Of a stretch of 40,599 nt of DNA, positions 33,943 to 40,599 are shown in pieces; positions within the stretch are counted from its first letter, which is position 1; every line of letters begins with the position of its first letter. Source of the DNA: UBA4951 sp963616935. GTDB lineage: Bacteria > Bacillota_I > Bacilli_A > RFN20 > CAG-826. The translations under genes were made by a program, and so were the position numbers. Location: positions 1-40,599 of the forward strand of contig CAVEMS010000010.1 of assembly GCA_963616935.1 (NCBI GenBank). The letters are read 5' to 3'. The notes beneath the pieces are model-generated. The model searched no databases and had not been told where the DNA came from. It was given only the letters and a program-made list of their open reading frames with translations.

Positions 33943-35682
33943 TTAGATGCATACTACCTTGTATGATATGGTAGCTTTCTTGACTGGGTCGGCTTTTGTG
34001 ATTTTTGCTTGATAAATAGGAGCGAGGTTCACTACTTTGGACCTCTCGGCGATGAGGGCGTCGAGATTCATGGTGTGGGTGGCGTTGACCACGAAGACCA
34101 GGTCGTTTTTCCCGGTAACGAAGATTCGGAAGATGAAGGTCTCGATGATGTCTTTGGTGAGCATTTCGGGGGTCAGCTCCTTCTTGCTCAGAATCTTGAG
34201 CATCTGGTCGAGGCGGTTTTTGGCGCTCGATGAGCTTGCCTCGCGCTCCTGGATGTCCTTGAGGCTCCGGTCAAGCTGGTCATATTGCGTTCGGAGGGTG
34301 TCCCAGTAGTCGTCGATGACTTTCTTGGTGTCCATGCCCTCCGCGGCAAGCCTTTGGCGGGCAAGCTCGTCCATCCTTCTGCTCAGATCCATCTTCTTCT
34401 CGTCGATTTTCGCCCGCTGGGCCTTCAGCTTGTCCGCGGACAAGGTCGTTTTGACGATGTTCGAGACCTTGACGAAGGCCTTGGTGCTGCCGAGGAACAG
34501 CTTGTTTATGACCTCGCAGCAGGCCTGCTCGGCGAGGGCCTCGCTGACCGGCTTGTTGTCGCAGTGGCTGTTGGCCTGGCTGATCGTGGAGTAATGGTTG
34601 CATTGGAAGAGGTTCTTGCTGCAGGTGGGGCTCGTCGAGTTCCAGAGGCGCCTTTTGTAGGTGTTCCCGCATTTGGCGCAGATAAGCATCCCGCTCAAGG
34701 GGTATTTGTTGGTGTATTTGCTCGGGTCGCCGTTTCCGCCGCGATATCGGGCGGCGTTTTCGGCCAATCTCGCCTGGACCCGGTCCCATTGGTCTCTGCC
34801 GATGATGGCTTCGTGGGCGTCTTTGAGCTCATATTGCTGCCTCTCCCCCGTGTTTTTCCTCCTTTTGTGGCCGAGGAAGTCCGTCGTGTAGGTCTTCTGG
34901 AGCAGAAGGTCGCCGACGTATTTCTCGTTCTTGAGGATCTGGAGGATGTTCGACGGGTACCACCCCGTGCTCCCGGCGCCGTTCTTGACGCCTTCTTCGC
35001 GGAGGATGCGGCAAATCTTGCTGCAGCCCTCCCCGGCGTCGTAAAGGTCGAAGATCCGGCGCACCGTCTTGGCCTGCTCCTCGTTCACGATGAGCTTGGT
35101 CTTGTCCTCGCTCTTGTCGTAGCCCAGGAATCTGGTGGTGTTGACGAAGGGCGTGCCGTTCTCCATCTCCTTCTCGAACGTCCAGCGGACGTTCTCGGAG
35201 ATGTGGCGGCTCTCCTCCTGGGCTATCGACCCCAGAATCGTGAAGATAAACTCGCTTTTCGGGTCGAAGGAGCTCAGGTGCTCGTTGTCGAAGCAGACCT
35301 CCACGCCGATGCTCTTCAGGTCCCGGATGATCTTTATGGTATCGAGGACGTTGCGCGAGAAACGGGAGATGGATTTGCAGAGAATCCTGTCAATCAGCCC
35401 CGCCTTCGCGTCTTCCATCATCTCCTGGAAGCCCTCCCTGCGGTTGATGGAGGTGCCGCTTATGCCCTCGTCGGTGTAGATTTTGACCTTGACGTAATCG
35501 GGGTTGGAGTCGATGACCTCGTTCCATTTGGCGACCTGGTTGGCGAAGGAGTTCTCCTGCTCGTCGCTGCTTGAGGATACGCGGGCATAGGCCGCGACCC
35601 TCAGCAGCTTGGCGGAAGAGGACCCGCGGCTTTGCCGCCCGACCCCCTTCGTGGCCGCGATAATCTTTACTTTTTTAGCCAT
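33943..35682 (-). CDS. Large serine recombinase (integrase)
   Basis: A 579-residue site-specific recombinase that integrates and excises a mobile element. An N-terminal resolvase catalytic domain (about 26-180) has YARVSSSSDEQ with the nucleophile probably Ser36, then CKSISRFSRNVLDT and EESRHISENV. A Recombinase domain follows (RFLGYDK...GWYPSNILQILKNEKYVGD), then a zinc-ribbon (CAKCGNTYKR...CSKNLFQC) and a coiled coil near 410-470. AAGGAG lies 11 nt upstream of the ATG. Base composition is much GC-richer than the host genes to the left, and codon choice differs, marking the element boundary. It is the first element gene at this end. Confidence 0.93.
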   Translation of the reverse strand: MAKKVKIIAATKGVGRQSRGSSSAKLLRVAAYARVSSSSDEQENSFANQVAKWNEVIDSNPDYVKVKIYTDEGISGTSINRREGFQEMMEDAKAGLIDRILCKSISRFSRNVLDTIKIIRDLKSIGVEVCFDNEHLSSFDPKSEFIFTILGSIAQEESRHISENVRWTFEKEMENGTPFVNTTRFLGYDKSEDKTKLIVNEEQAKTVRRIFDLYDAGEGCSKICRILREEGVKNGAGSTGWYPSNILQILKNEKYVGDLLLQKTYTTDFLGHKRRKNTGERQQYELKDAHEAIIGRDQWDRVQARLAENAARYRGGNGDPSKYTNKYPLSGMLICAKCGNTYKRRLWNSTSPTCSKNLFQCNHYSTISQANSHCDNKPVSEALAEQACCEVINKLFLGSTKAFVKVSNIVKTTLSADKLKAQRAKIDEKKMDLSRRMDELARQRLAAEGMDTKKVIDDYWDTLRTQYDQLDRSLKDIQEREASSSSAKNRLDQMLKILSKKELTPEMLTKDIIETFIFRIFVTGKNDLVFVVNATHTMNLDALIAERSKVVNLAPIYQAKITKADPVKKATISYKVVCI

Positions 35683-35709
35683 GGTGTATCATTCTCCTTT
35701 CGAATGTTT

Positions 35710-35907
35710 TCAGATGTTGGCTCTTCCGTCGCGATAGATGGCCTGCTTCATGGCCTCGAATTCGCCGGCCGTGATCAGGCCGCTGTGGTAAAAGCCCGCG
35801 ACGAGGGCTTCGCAGACCGCCTTCTCGTCGGCCTTGAAGGGCTGTCCGGCGGTCGGGGATGGTGATTTTTCGGCGCTTTCCGCGCCAAAAGCTTTGCTTT
35901 CGCTCAT
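35710..35907 (-). CDS. Small SHOCT-like protein beside the recombinase
   Basis: A 65-residue protein with a disordered Ser/Ala/Pro N-terminus and a short C-terminal helix pair, ALVAGFYHSGLITAGEFEAM, resembling the SHOCT motif (a short helical tail with L-I-T-x-x-E-F). GGAGG lies 7 nt before the ATG. It ends 27 nt before the recombinase start on the same strand, so both are probably co-transcribed; a role as accessory or directionality factor is possible but unproven. A repeated motif (35942-35954) precedes the gene. Confidence 0.6.
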   Translation of the reverse strand: MSESKAFGAESAEKSPSPTAGQPFKADEKAVCEALVAGFYHSGLITAGEFEAMKQAIYRDGRANI

Positions 35908-35941
35908 ATTTGAGCCTCCTTTTCGTTTGGCTTTGATGCCG

Positions 35942-35954
35942 ATAATGGGTTGTT
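35942..35954 (-). repeat. AACAAYCCATTAT motif, copy 1
   Basis: AACAACCCATTAT on the minus strand, 35 nt upstream of the SHOCT-like gene. Copies recur at 38035-38047 and 38288-38300; copies 1 and 3 are both preceded by AAAACGGCCC. Confidence 0.5.
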
Positions 35955-35975
35955 GGGGCCGTTTTTTTGTTTCAG

Positions 35976-36006
35976 AAAAAAAGGCGGTCCCGGATTCGGG
36001 ATCGCC
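35976..36006 (-). terminator. Terminator of the small-gene operon
   Basis: Leftward, GGCG-A-TCCCG pairs with CGGGA-C-CGCC around an AATC loop, followed by seven Ts. A second perfect hairpin, GCCAGAGG/CCTCTGGC (36022-36044), lies just upstream. Confidence 0.8.
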
Positions 36007-36089
36007 TGCGGATGGATTGCGGCCAGAGGGGTTCGGCCTCTGGCGGTGCCCCTGTGTTCCGCCGGAGCATCGCGTGTCTATGAATATGG

Positions 36090-36368
36090 TTAGGATATAG
36101 AGAACTTCTTGGACGGGACTTGGCGGAGGTAGAGGGTGTATAGCTCCTCGTACTTCTTCTTGAATGCGGTTTTGTCGAAGATGCTGGTGAGCACGTTCCT
36201 GTATCTGACGATGCTGGAGCCTACGCTCAGCTCTTCGACGCCCCTTTCCTCAAGCTCCTCCTTGATCTGGTCTTTGATTCCGTCGAGCATCACCTGCTTG
36301 GATTTGATGTCGCTCGCGATGTCGAGGTAGTCTCTGACCATGGTGTTCAGCGTTTCTTTATCGCACAT
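36090..36368 (-). CDS. Small coiled-coil element protein
   Basis: A 92-residue protein with a helical, Lys/Glu-rich first half (LDIASDIKSKQVMLDGIKDQIKEELEERG as two adjacent blocks) and a C-terminal VRYRNVLTSIFDKTAFKKKY...KKFSIS segment. This pattern, an acidic coiled coil followed by R-F-D-x-T-x-F-K-K and a basic SRRFSIS-like end, is familiar from small phage or conjugative-element proteins (Gp157-like in outline), with no assigned function. AAAGGAG lies 8 nt before the ATG, which overlaps the upstream gene by 11 nt. Confidence 0.65.
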   Translation of the reverse strand: MCDKETLNTMVRDYLDIASDIKSKQVMLDGIKDQIKEELEERGVEELSVGSSIVRYRNVLTSIFDKTAFKKKYEELYTLYLRQVPSKKFSIS

Positions 36369-36651
36369 TTTTGCTTCTCCTTTGTTGATTTCTGTGTGAG
36401 TTGTTCGGGCTCGCGTGGCTTGGCTCGCCGCCGACCCTCCAGAATCCGCGCGCCGAATTCATTAGATTCAGCATCTGCTGGTTCTGGACGATGGTGACCT
36501 CCTCGCCTCTTGCGTTGCGCATGTGGATGACCGTCCTGACCTGTCCGGCGACGTTGCGGCCTTTCGAGCCGCTCGGCACGATGGACTGGGGCAACGACGG
36601 GCATGACACGGGCAAGGCGCCCTGCTTCGATTTGACGGGGTATTTGTTCAT
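36358..36651 (-). CDS. Hypothetical basic element protein
   Basis: A 97-residue basic protein without cysteines except one, with a central beta-type segment GRNVAGQVRTVIHMRNARGEEVTIV and a Ser/Asn/Arg-rich tail. No family is recognised. GGAG lies 4 nt before the ATG at 36651; a longer frame upstream has no ribosome binding site and overlaps the DprA-like gene. Its 3' end overlaps the coiled-coil gene by 11 nt, so the two are coupled. Confidence 0.5.
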   Translation of the reverse strand: MNKYPVKSKQGALPVSCPSLPQSIVPSGSKGRNVAGQVRTVIHMRNARGEEVTIVQNQQMLNLMNSARGFWRVGGEPSHASPNNSHRNQQRRSKNVR

Positions 36652-36706
36652 GTGTCTCCTTGTCTGTGGATATGGATACGGAAAAGAGCGAACGCGGGGT
36701 TCGCCC

Positions 36707-37444
36707 TTATCTGATGAACAGCTCGATGTCATCGCTTGAGTCGATGAGCGTCGCGCCGTCCCTCAGAAGCCTGTTGTTGAAGCTGTCCGCGAAAGGCGGC
36801 TCCGGCAGCGCCCATACGTTGCCGGATCCGTTGCAGACGTCCTCGACCAGAAGGCTTATCTTCGGATCGCTCTTCACGCTGGAGGCGAGCAGCACCCCAT
36901 GCAGGAACGGCGAGATGAGCCGGTGCCTCATGTAGGATGCGTAATCGTCCGTCCCGGACGCGAATCCGTATTCGGTGATGATGAGGCATCCGTTGTCTGT
37001 GGCGTAGCGGATGATGTCGTCGCCCCGGTCGATGTCGTCGAGGCATTTGCTGGTGGCGATGATGAATTTCCCGCCGTTTCGCATGCACGCCCTCAGTATC
37101 TCCTTGTCGAACGCGCTGTCGCAATAGGATGCGATGACGTGCGATTTGGATAGCTCTGAGACCGCTTTGACGATGCTCTGAGGCGTCTCGTCGTTGCCGG
37201 CTATCATGACGATGCCGTCGTCGCCGAGCAAGCCGATGTCGCCCTCGTAGAAGACGGTGAACGGCGGCTTGAATGCCTTCTTCAGCTTCTCTGGGTATTC
37301 TGCGTCGACGATGGTGATGCAGTCGTGGCCGATGGCGATTTCATCGTCGCTCAGCCGCTCCCGCTTCCTTATCGCCTGGTACATGGCGTCCCAGCCGCCA
37401 CCGCGCTCTCTGTTGAGGCGCAGCAAAATCTGTCTAGCGTTCAT
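36707..37444 (-). CDS. DprA/Smf-like Rossmann-fold protein
   Basis: A 245-residue protein resembling the DprA (Smf) core: CITIVDAEYPEKLKKAF and PFTVFYEGD (the YP-x-x-L and P-x-V-L-Y-x-x-G elements), then a Rossmann region with VMIAGNDE, HVIASYCDSAFDKEILRA and GKFIIATSKC. In DprA the corresponding loops read VGTR and SGxAxGID; here they have drifted, so single-strand DNA or RecA loading activity is uncertain. It lacks the N-terminal SAM and C-terminal winged-helix domains. GGAGG precedes the ATG at 37444. DprA-like genes are common cargo of conjugative and mobilisable elements. Confidence 0.65.
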   Translation of the reverse strand: MNARQILLRLNRERGGGWDAMYQAIRKRERLSDDEIAIGHDCITIVDAEYPEKLKKAFKPPFTVFYEGDIGLLGDDGIVMIAGNDETPQSIVKAVSELSKSHVIASYCDSAFDKEILRACMRNGGKFIIATSKCLDDIDRGDDIIRYATDNGCLIITEYGFASGTDDYASYMRHRLISPFLHGVLLASSVKSDPKISLLVEDVCNGSGNVWALPEPPFADSFNNRLLRDGATLIDSSDDIELFIR

Positions 37445-37484
37445 TATTATTTCCTCCCTAGGCAGATTGATAATATATAAGCGA

Positions 37485-37691
37485 TTATCTGCTTTTTCCC
37501 CCGCCGCCTGGCCGGGCTTCCGGATGCTCGCGGTAGTATTTCCGGATGCTCGCCCGCTTCGCCTTGACGTCCTCGATGTGCTGCTCTTTCTCAATCTGTC
37601 GCTGGATCTTCATCGCCTTGTGCGCGGTGCGCTTGGCGTCCATCGCCATCCTCTCGAATTGGATGTGCCTGCTGCTTTTCTTCTTCTTCAT
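37485..37691 (-). CDS. Small highly basic protein
   Basis: A 68-residue protein rich in Lys, Arg, His and Gln, predicted to form one long helix (IQFERMAMDAKRTAHKAMKI) with a Gly-rich basic tail (GGGGKSR). GGAGG lies 8 nt before the ATG at 37691. No family is recognised; charge suggests nucleic-acid binding. It is the first gene downstream of the folded non-coding stretch on this strand. Confidence 0.55.
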   Translation of the reverse strand: MKKKKSSRHIQFERMAMDAKRTAHKAMKIQRQIEKEQHIEDVKAKRASIRKYYREHPEARPGGGGKSR

Positions 37692-37726
37692 TCGATGCCC
37701 TCCGATTCGCATAATGATGCTTATGT

Positions 37727-38023
37727 GTACCGACATCTCTCGATGCTCGGTACGACGCCCTAGTAGCCGAGGCTACTCAAAAGAACGTCATCGCGACGCC
37801 CACTATCCCTACAGGGGTGACTCAGGATAGATTCGAATGGCAGGCCGGCGATCGCATGCGGGCGCCAATACAGTTCCCGCATGCGCGGCGCGTCGGGGCA
37901 AGCGATATCCCAGTTATCTTTGCTTGCCTGAGCGAGATCACTCGTGCCCCGCGCGCCATCGGGGCTGCTTAAAGTCCGCCCGGTTCGGACCGTAATGCCC
38001 CCTTTCCCTCCGTGGCGGGGCAT
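37727..38023 (-). ncRNA. Candidate structured RNA or multi-hairpin regulatory/origin region
   Basis: About 300 bp contain seven inverted repeats: 37727-37753 (11-bp stem closed on the minus strand by a GAGA, i.e. GNRA, tetraloop), 37762-37777, 37803-37830, 37853-37885 (10 bp perfect), 37888-37956 (GCGCG..GGGGCA against TGCCCC.CGCGC enclosing two smaller hairpins, a three-way junction), 37974-37990 and 37995-38023. The motif copy at 38035-38047 would lie at its 5' end. A 90-codon frame overlaps on the same strand but lacks a ribosome binding site. It could be a non-coding RNA, a leader of the basic-protein gene, or a DNA structure such as a transfer or replication origin. Confidence 0.4.
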
Positions 38024-38034
38024 CTGCCACATCG

Positions 38035-38047
38035 ATAATGGATTGTT
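38035..38047 (-). repeat. AACAAYCCATTAT motif, copy 2
   Basis: AACAATCCATTAT on the minus strand, directly ahead of the multi-hairpin region. Confidence 0.5.
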
Positions 38048-38078
38048 GCATGGAAATGCTAGGATTTTATTTCCGACG

Positions 38079-38103
38079 AAAAAGAAGCGGCCTAAGCCGC
38101 TTC
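38079..38103 (-). terminator. Terminator of the NUMOD1-like gene
   Basis: Leftward, GAAGCGGC/GCCGCTTC (8 bp) with a TTAG loop containing the stop codon, followed by five Ts. Confidence 0.85.
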
Positions 38104-38289
38104 CAGCTCGGTCGGGCTGAATCGGTAGCCCTTGACGCTGACGCCGCGCCTCATCGACTTCTCTATCGACTTGTAGCATATCCTGCAGTCGTAGATCGCG
38201 TCCATCATCGATTTGTACACGCCGAAGAGCTCGCCGCCGCGATAGACGTATATCTTCTTGTTCTTCCTGTTGATGCAATCGTTTCCCAT
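38092..38289 (-). CDS. NUMOD1-like DNA-binding protein
   Basis: A 65-residue protein matching the NUMOD1 modular domain pattern of homing endonucleases: IYVYRGGELFGVYKSMMDAIYD, a helix-turn-helix-like CRICYKSIEKSMRRG, and the terminal KGYRFSP. It lacks any nuclease domain, so it may be a stand-alone DNA-binding or regulatory protein. The start is uncertain: ATG at 38289 overlaps a copy of the repeated motif and has no ribosome binding site, and the frame stays open to ATG 38403, but the upstream part looks non-coding. It lies between the folded region and the restriction enzyme gene. Confidence 0.55.
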   Translation of the reverse strand: MGNDCINRKNKKIYVYRGGELFGVYKSMMDAIYDCRICYKSIEKSMRRGVSVKGYRFSPTELEAA

Positions 38290-38300
38290 AATGGATTGTT
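38288..38300 (-). repeat. AACAAYCCATTAT motif, copy 3
   Basis: AACAATCCATTAT on the minus strand; its final AT begins the proposed ATG of the NUMOD1-like gene. It is preceded by AAAACGGCCC as in copy 1. Confidence 0.5.
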
Positions 38301-38477
38301 CCGGCATCCGGGCCGTTTTCATATCGGCTGGGGCCGGCGGAATCCGTTCCGGCGCCCCATATATGATTCTTAATACATCTAATCGATATAGATACATAGT
38401 CAATACGATGATTGAAAGAAAAGAAACTAAAACAAAGAAAAGAAGATCACGGTTCAGCGAATCGGAGATTTTGCGTG

Positions 38478-39653
38478 TTAACCAAGTCTTTTGAATCGAA
38501 TCTGCATATTGAACTTGATTTTAAACTTCCCGCCTTCCTTATAGATTTTCATGTAGTCATGGCGCGATGCAGATGGCGATTCGAACGCTAGCGAATTGAG
38601 CAGGAAATCTTTGAACTGGTCCGCGATGATGGTGTGGTATGCCAAGACCTCGCCGTTGTTCTTCACGATTATGTAGCCGCCATTTACTGAGGCCCTGCCG
38701 TCCCAATCTTTGGCGAGCCTCATTCCAGTGAACATATCGAAAAGCAGCGTTCCGATTTTCCTCGCGTAGATGTCATCTAGATTCGATAAGCCATACTTTG
38801 CGACGTCTGTCGCCGTCACGAATTTGAGGGCATCGATTACGGAAGAATGGGCGGTGCTCGCTTCGTTGTCCCAATAATAGAACTTCAATAGCCCTCCAAT
38901 GATTAGCGGCATCTCCATTCCGCCCGAGAGTATCAGGTTCCTTTTCGCGGATTCGATGACTGGGTCGATAAAATGAACGTCGCAGCCGATGGATTTCAGA
39001 TATTTAATCCTGTTTTTAATCGCCACATGGCCTTTGTCGTCGAATATCGAATTGAAATGTTCCATCGTTGAATCGTCAATTGGACCAGTGATTTCGTAGG
39101 CGAAATTGGTGTTGTCTTTGCTTGCATTGAACAGAGTGGAGGCTGCGGAAAGGTCGGATTTGCACGAAAAGCCAAGGGCGGTCTCCATTCCGCTCCGATA
39201 ATCCGACACCTTCATCGTTATATCTTCGGTGCCGCCGAAAAAGCCATTGTTCGAAAAAGCCGGGGATTTGAGCTTCGTGACGTGGATCTTGGACAAGAAA
39301 CTGTTTGCTGACGGGATTTGAATGGTTCCTTTGTCGAAGGATGACAGATAACCCCAAATGTTTTCCATCATCTTCGCATATTCGCTTACTGGCAAATCGG
39401 GGCCGACGTGGACGTTGTTCTTATAGATTGCTATGTTTTTGCCAGGTTTGTAGTCGTATACGTTGCCTTTGACCTCTTCTCTCAATATGTCCAGGATATT
39501 GAGGTAGGCGTTCGGAACCTTGTTCAGATTTTTGTCGGCGGCATAGACCTTTCCATTGATAAGGAGCTTAAGAAAAATGTATATCTCGGACCATTCGCCT
39601 TTGTTGCCAGAGAGGGCGACGATTTCGTCATACGCGTCATTTAGTTCCCTCAT
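38478..39653 (-). CDS. HpaII-family type II restriction endonuclease
   Basis: A 391-residue enzyme resembling R.HpaII, which cuts CCGG. Similarity is seen in the N-terminal NKGEWSEIYIFLKLL block, the central GFSCKSDLSAASTLFNASKDNTNF segment (in two parts), PLIIGGLLKFYYWDNE, and the C-terminal GMRLAKDWDGRASVNGGYIIVKNNGEVLAYH. The length is near that of HpaII (~360). Its ATG overlaps the end of the methyltransferase gene by 17 nt, the usual coupled order in which methylase is made first. Composition is closer to the host than to the GC-rich element core, suggesting separate acquisition. The CCGG specificity is inferred from family. Confidence 0.8.
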   Translation of the reverse strand: MRELNDAYDEIVALSGNKGEWSEIYIFLKLLINGKVYAADKNLNKVPNAYLNILDILREEVKGNVYDYKPGKNIAIYKNNVHVGPDLPVSEYAKMMENIWGYLSSFDKGTIQIPSANSFLSKIHVTKLKSPAFSNNGFFGGTEDITMKVSDYRSGMETALGFSCKSDLSAASTLFNASKDNTNFAYEITGPIDDSTMEHFNSIFDDKGHVAIKNRIKYLKSIGCDVHFIDPVIESAKRNLILSGGMEMPLIIGGLLKFYYWDNEASTAHSSVIDALKFVTATDVAKYGLSNLDDIYARKIGTLLFDMFTGMRLAKDWDGRASVNGGYIIVKNNGEVLAYHTIIADQFKDFLLNSLAFESPSASRHDYMKIYKEGGKFKIKFNMQIRFKRLG

Positions 39654-40599
39654 CCAAAGTCTCCTTGATCTTAGCGGCTATCGCCTTTATGACGGGGACG
39701 GTGACGCTGTTACCGAACTGCTTGTACATATGGGTATCGGCCAAAGGCAAAACGAAATTCTCGGGGAATCCCTGAAGTCTGCTCCATTCCTTCGGAGTCA
39801 TCTTCCTTATGCCGTCCTTGTTGATTTCACCTTTGATGTGCGTGGTCGGCTCGGTGGAATGCTCCCTGGTGTCGATGATCAGGTTTCTTTCCCTTCCCAT
39901 GCCTCCACAGACCAAGGCGCCGGCGACGCCGTCTAGGTCCCTAATTTCATAGCCGAAGCCGTGTCCCAGCGCCAAATGATGGGCTTTGTGCCTCTTGAGA
40001 GTCTCTACGTAGACATCGCTCAGGTAATATTTTGAAGGGACTGGCGCCTGATCGAGGATCTCCTTTATGCAATGGACGCCTTTTTTGGGCTCTGGGAAAT
40101 CGAATTTCTCAGGGGCAACGTCGTTCCTGAAACAAACGATGTATATCCTCTCGCGGTTCTGGGGGACGCCAAAGTTCCTTGAGTTCAGGATTTTGTAGAA
40201 AACCTTGTATCCGAGGCTTTCAAACGTGGACGTTATGACCTTGAAGGTCTTCCCTTTGTCATGGATGGTCAGTCCTTTCACGTTCTCGCAGAAGATGACC
40301 TTCGGCTTGTGAAATTCGCAGATTCTGGCGACGTCCAGGAATAAAGTGCCTCTGCACATGCCTTTGTAGTCATCGTGAAAGCCCATTCTCTTCCCTGCGA
40401 GCGAGAAGGCCTGACAAGGGAAGCCGGCTAGGCAGATGTCAAACTGGGGAATCTCCTTCTCGTCAATTTTGGTGATGTCGCCAGAAACGTCGAAACCGTC
40501 TTTGAAATTGGCCTTATAGGTTTTCTGGGCATACTCATCCCATTCGCTCGCAAAAACCGTTTCCAATCTCTTTCCGAAAGCCTCTTCGAATCCAAGCCT
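39637..40599 (-). CDS. DNA (cytosine-5-)-methyltransferase, 5' end beyond window
   Basis: At least 320 residues of a C5 DNA methyltransferase; the frame is open to the right edge, so the start and motif I (FAGIGG type) lie outside. Visible motifs: II-like VFASEWDEYAQKTYKANF, IV AGFPCQAFSLAG with the catalytic Cys, VI FCENVKGL, VIII QNRERIYIV, the variable target-recognition region (CIKEILDQAP to ACGGMGRERN, about 200-270 of the visible part), IX IRKMTPKEWSRLQGFP and X YKQFGNSVTVPV. Paired with an HpaII-like nuclease it should protect CCGG by methylating one cytosine. The apparent start at 40566 is an artefact of truncation. Confidence 0.92.
   Translation of the reverse strand, partial: RLGFEEAFGKRLETVFASEWDEYAQKTYKANFKDGFDVSGDITKIDEKEIPQFDICLAGFPCQAFSLAGKRMGFHDDYKGMCRGTLFLDVARICEFHKPKVIFCENVKGLTIHDKGKTFKVITSTFESLGYKVFYKILNSRNFGVPQNRERIYIVCFRNDVAPEKFDFPEPKKGVHCIKEILDQAPVPSKYYLSDVYVETLKRHKAHHLALGHGFGYEIRDLDGVAGALVCGGMGRERNLIIDTREHSTEPTTHIKGEINKDGIRKMTPKEWSRLQGFPENFVLPLADTHMYKQFGNSVTVPVIKAIAAKIKETLDEGTK

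Noticed and set aside
34285..35574. 429-codon plus-strand ORF opposite the serine recombinase
   Set aside because: Antisense shadow caused by the high GC content; the recombinase frame has complete domain motifs and this one has none.
37760..38032. 90-codon minus-strand frame through the multi-hairpin region
   Set aside because: No ribosome binding site and no family; dense inverted repeats suggest structure rather than coding. Kept as the main alternative to the RNA call.
38411..38494. 28-codon Lys/Arg-rich plus-strand ORF
   Set aside because: No ribosome binding site, overlaps the restriction gene end, and probably a chance reading of an A-rich spacer.
1..40599. CRISPR arrays
   Set aside because: No regularly spaced direct repeats of about 25-37 bp and no cas genes were seen on either strand.

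Overview
The window looks like chromosome of an uncultured gut member of the Bacillota (class Bacilli, probably near Erysipelotrichales, RF39 or other Mollicutes-related lineages). This is inferred from Gram-positive-type genes (DegV, CsoR, PepC, PepT, a PotABCD set with an unusually long PotD), lipoprotein signals without outer-membrane genes, GGAGG ribosome binding sites, TTG-type promoters and moderate to low GC. TGA acts as a stop and TGG as Trp, so the code is standard. No 16S rRNA gene or other decisive marker is present, so the placement is tentative.

Layout. 1-520 is non-coding, with a terminator and a pair of short repeats resembling an IS21-type end. 522-4504 holds a zinc-ribbon membrane protein, DegV, and a purine-salvage pair (adenosine deaminase plus NCS2 permease). 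4525-7376 is a leftward csoR-copA copper operon; a CopZ-like metallochaperone is fused in frame to the CopA C-terminus but keeps its own ribosome binding site. 7592-10379 is an AT-rich accessory island: a frameshifted AAA ATPase, a frameshifted DUF4417 protein, a small LQFFA-motif protein and a putative partner or immunity protein. 10388-29669 is host backbone: Mrp ATPase, a metal-exporter-like membrane protein, secreted endonuclease I, tRNA-Gln, peptidase T, aminopeptidase C, an ABC exporter, a thioredoxin-like lipoprotein, the spermidine/putrescine ABC operon, a transglutaminase-like protein, PPi-type phosphofructokinase and tRNA-Cys. 29882-33759 has a 740-residue Ig-like surface protein, a carboxymuconolactone decarboxylase-like protein and an aldo/keto reductase.

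From about 33,911 to the right edge everything is leftward and, up to about 38,350, visibly GC-richer: a large serine recombinase, several small element-type genes, a DprA-like protein, a densely folded non-coding stretch, a NUMOD1-like protein and an HpaII-like restriction-modification pair whose methyltransferase runs off the window. This is one end of an integrated mobile element; the other end is outside.

Two genome-wide habits stand out. Many -35 boxes are TTGCTA, TTGCTT or TTGCCG, and at several genes the -10 box ends only 6-8 nt before the start codon, which predicts leaderless mRNAs. Both frameshifted island genes break at six-A runs, so phase variation, ribosomal slippage, decay and sequencing error all need to be separated.
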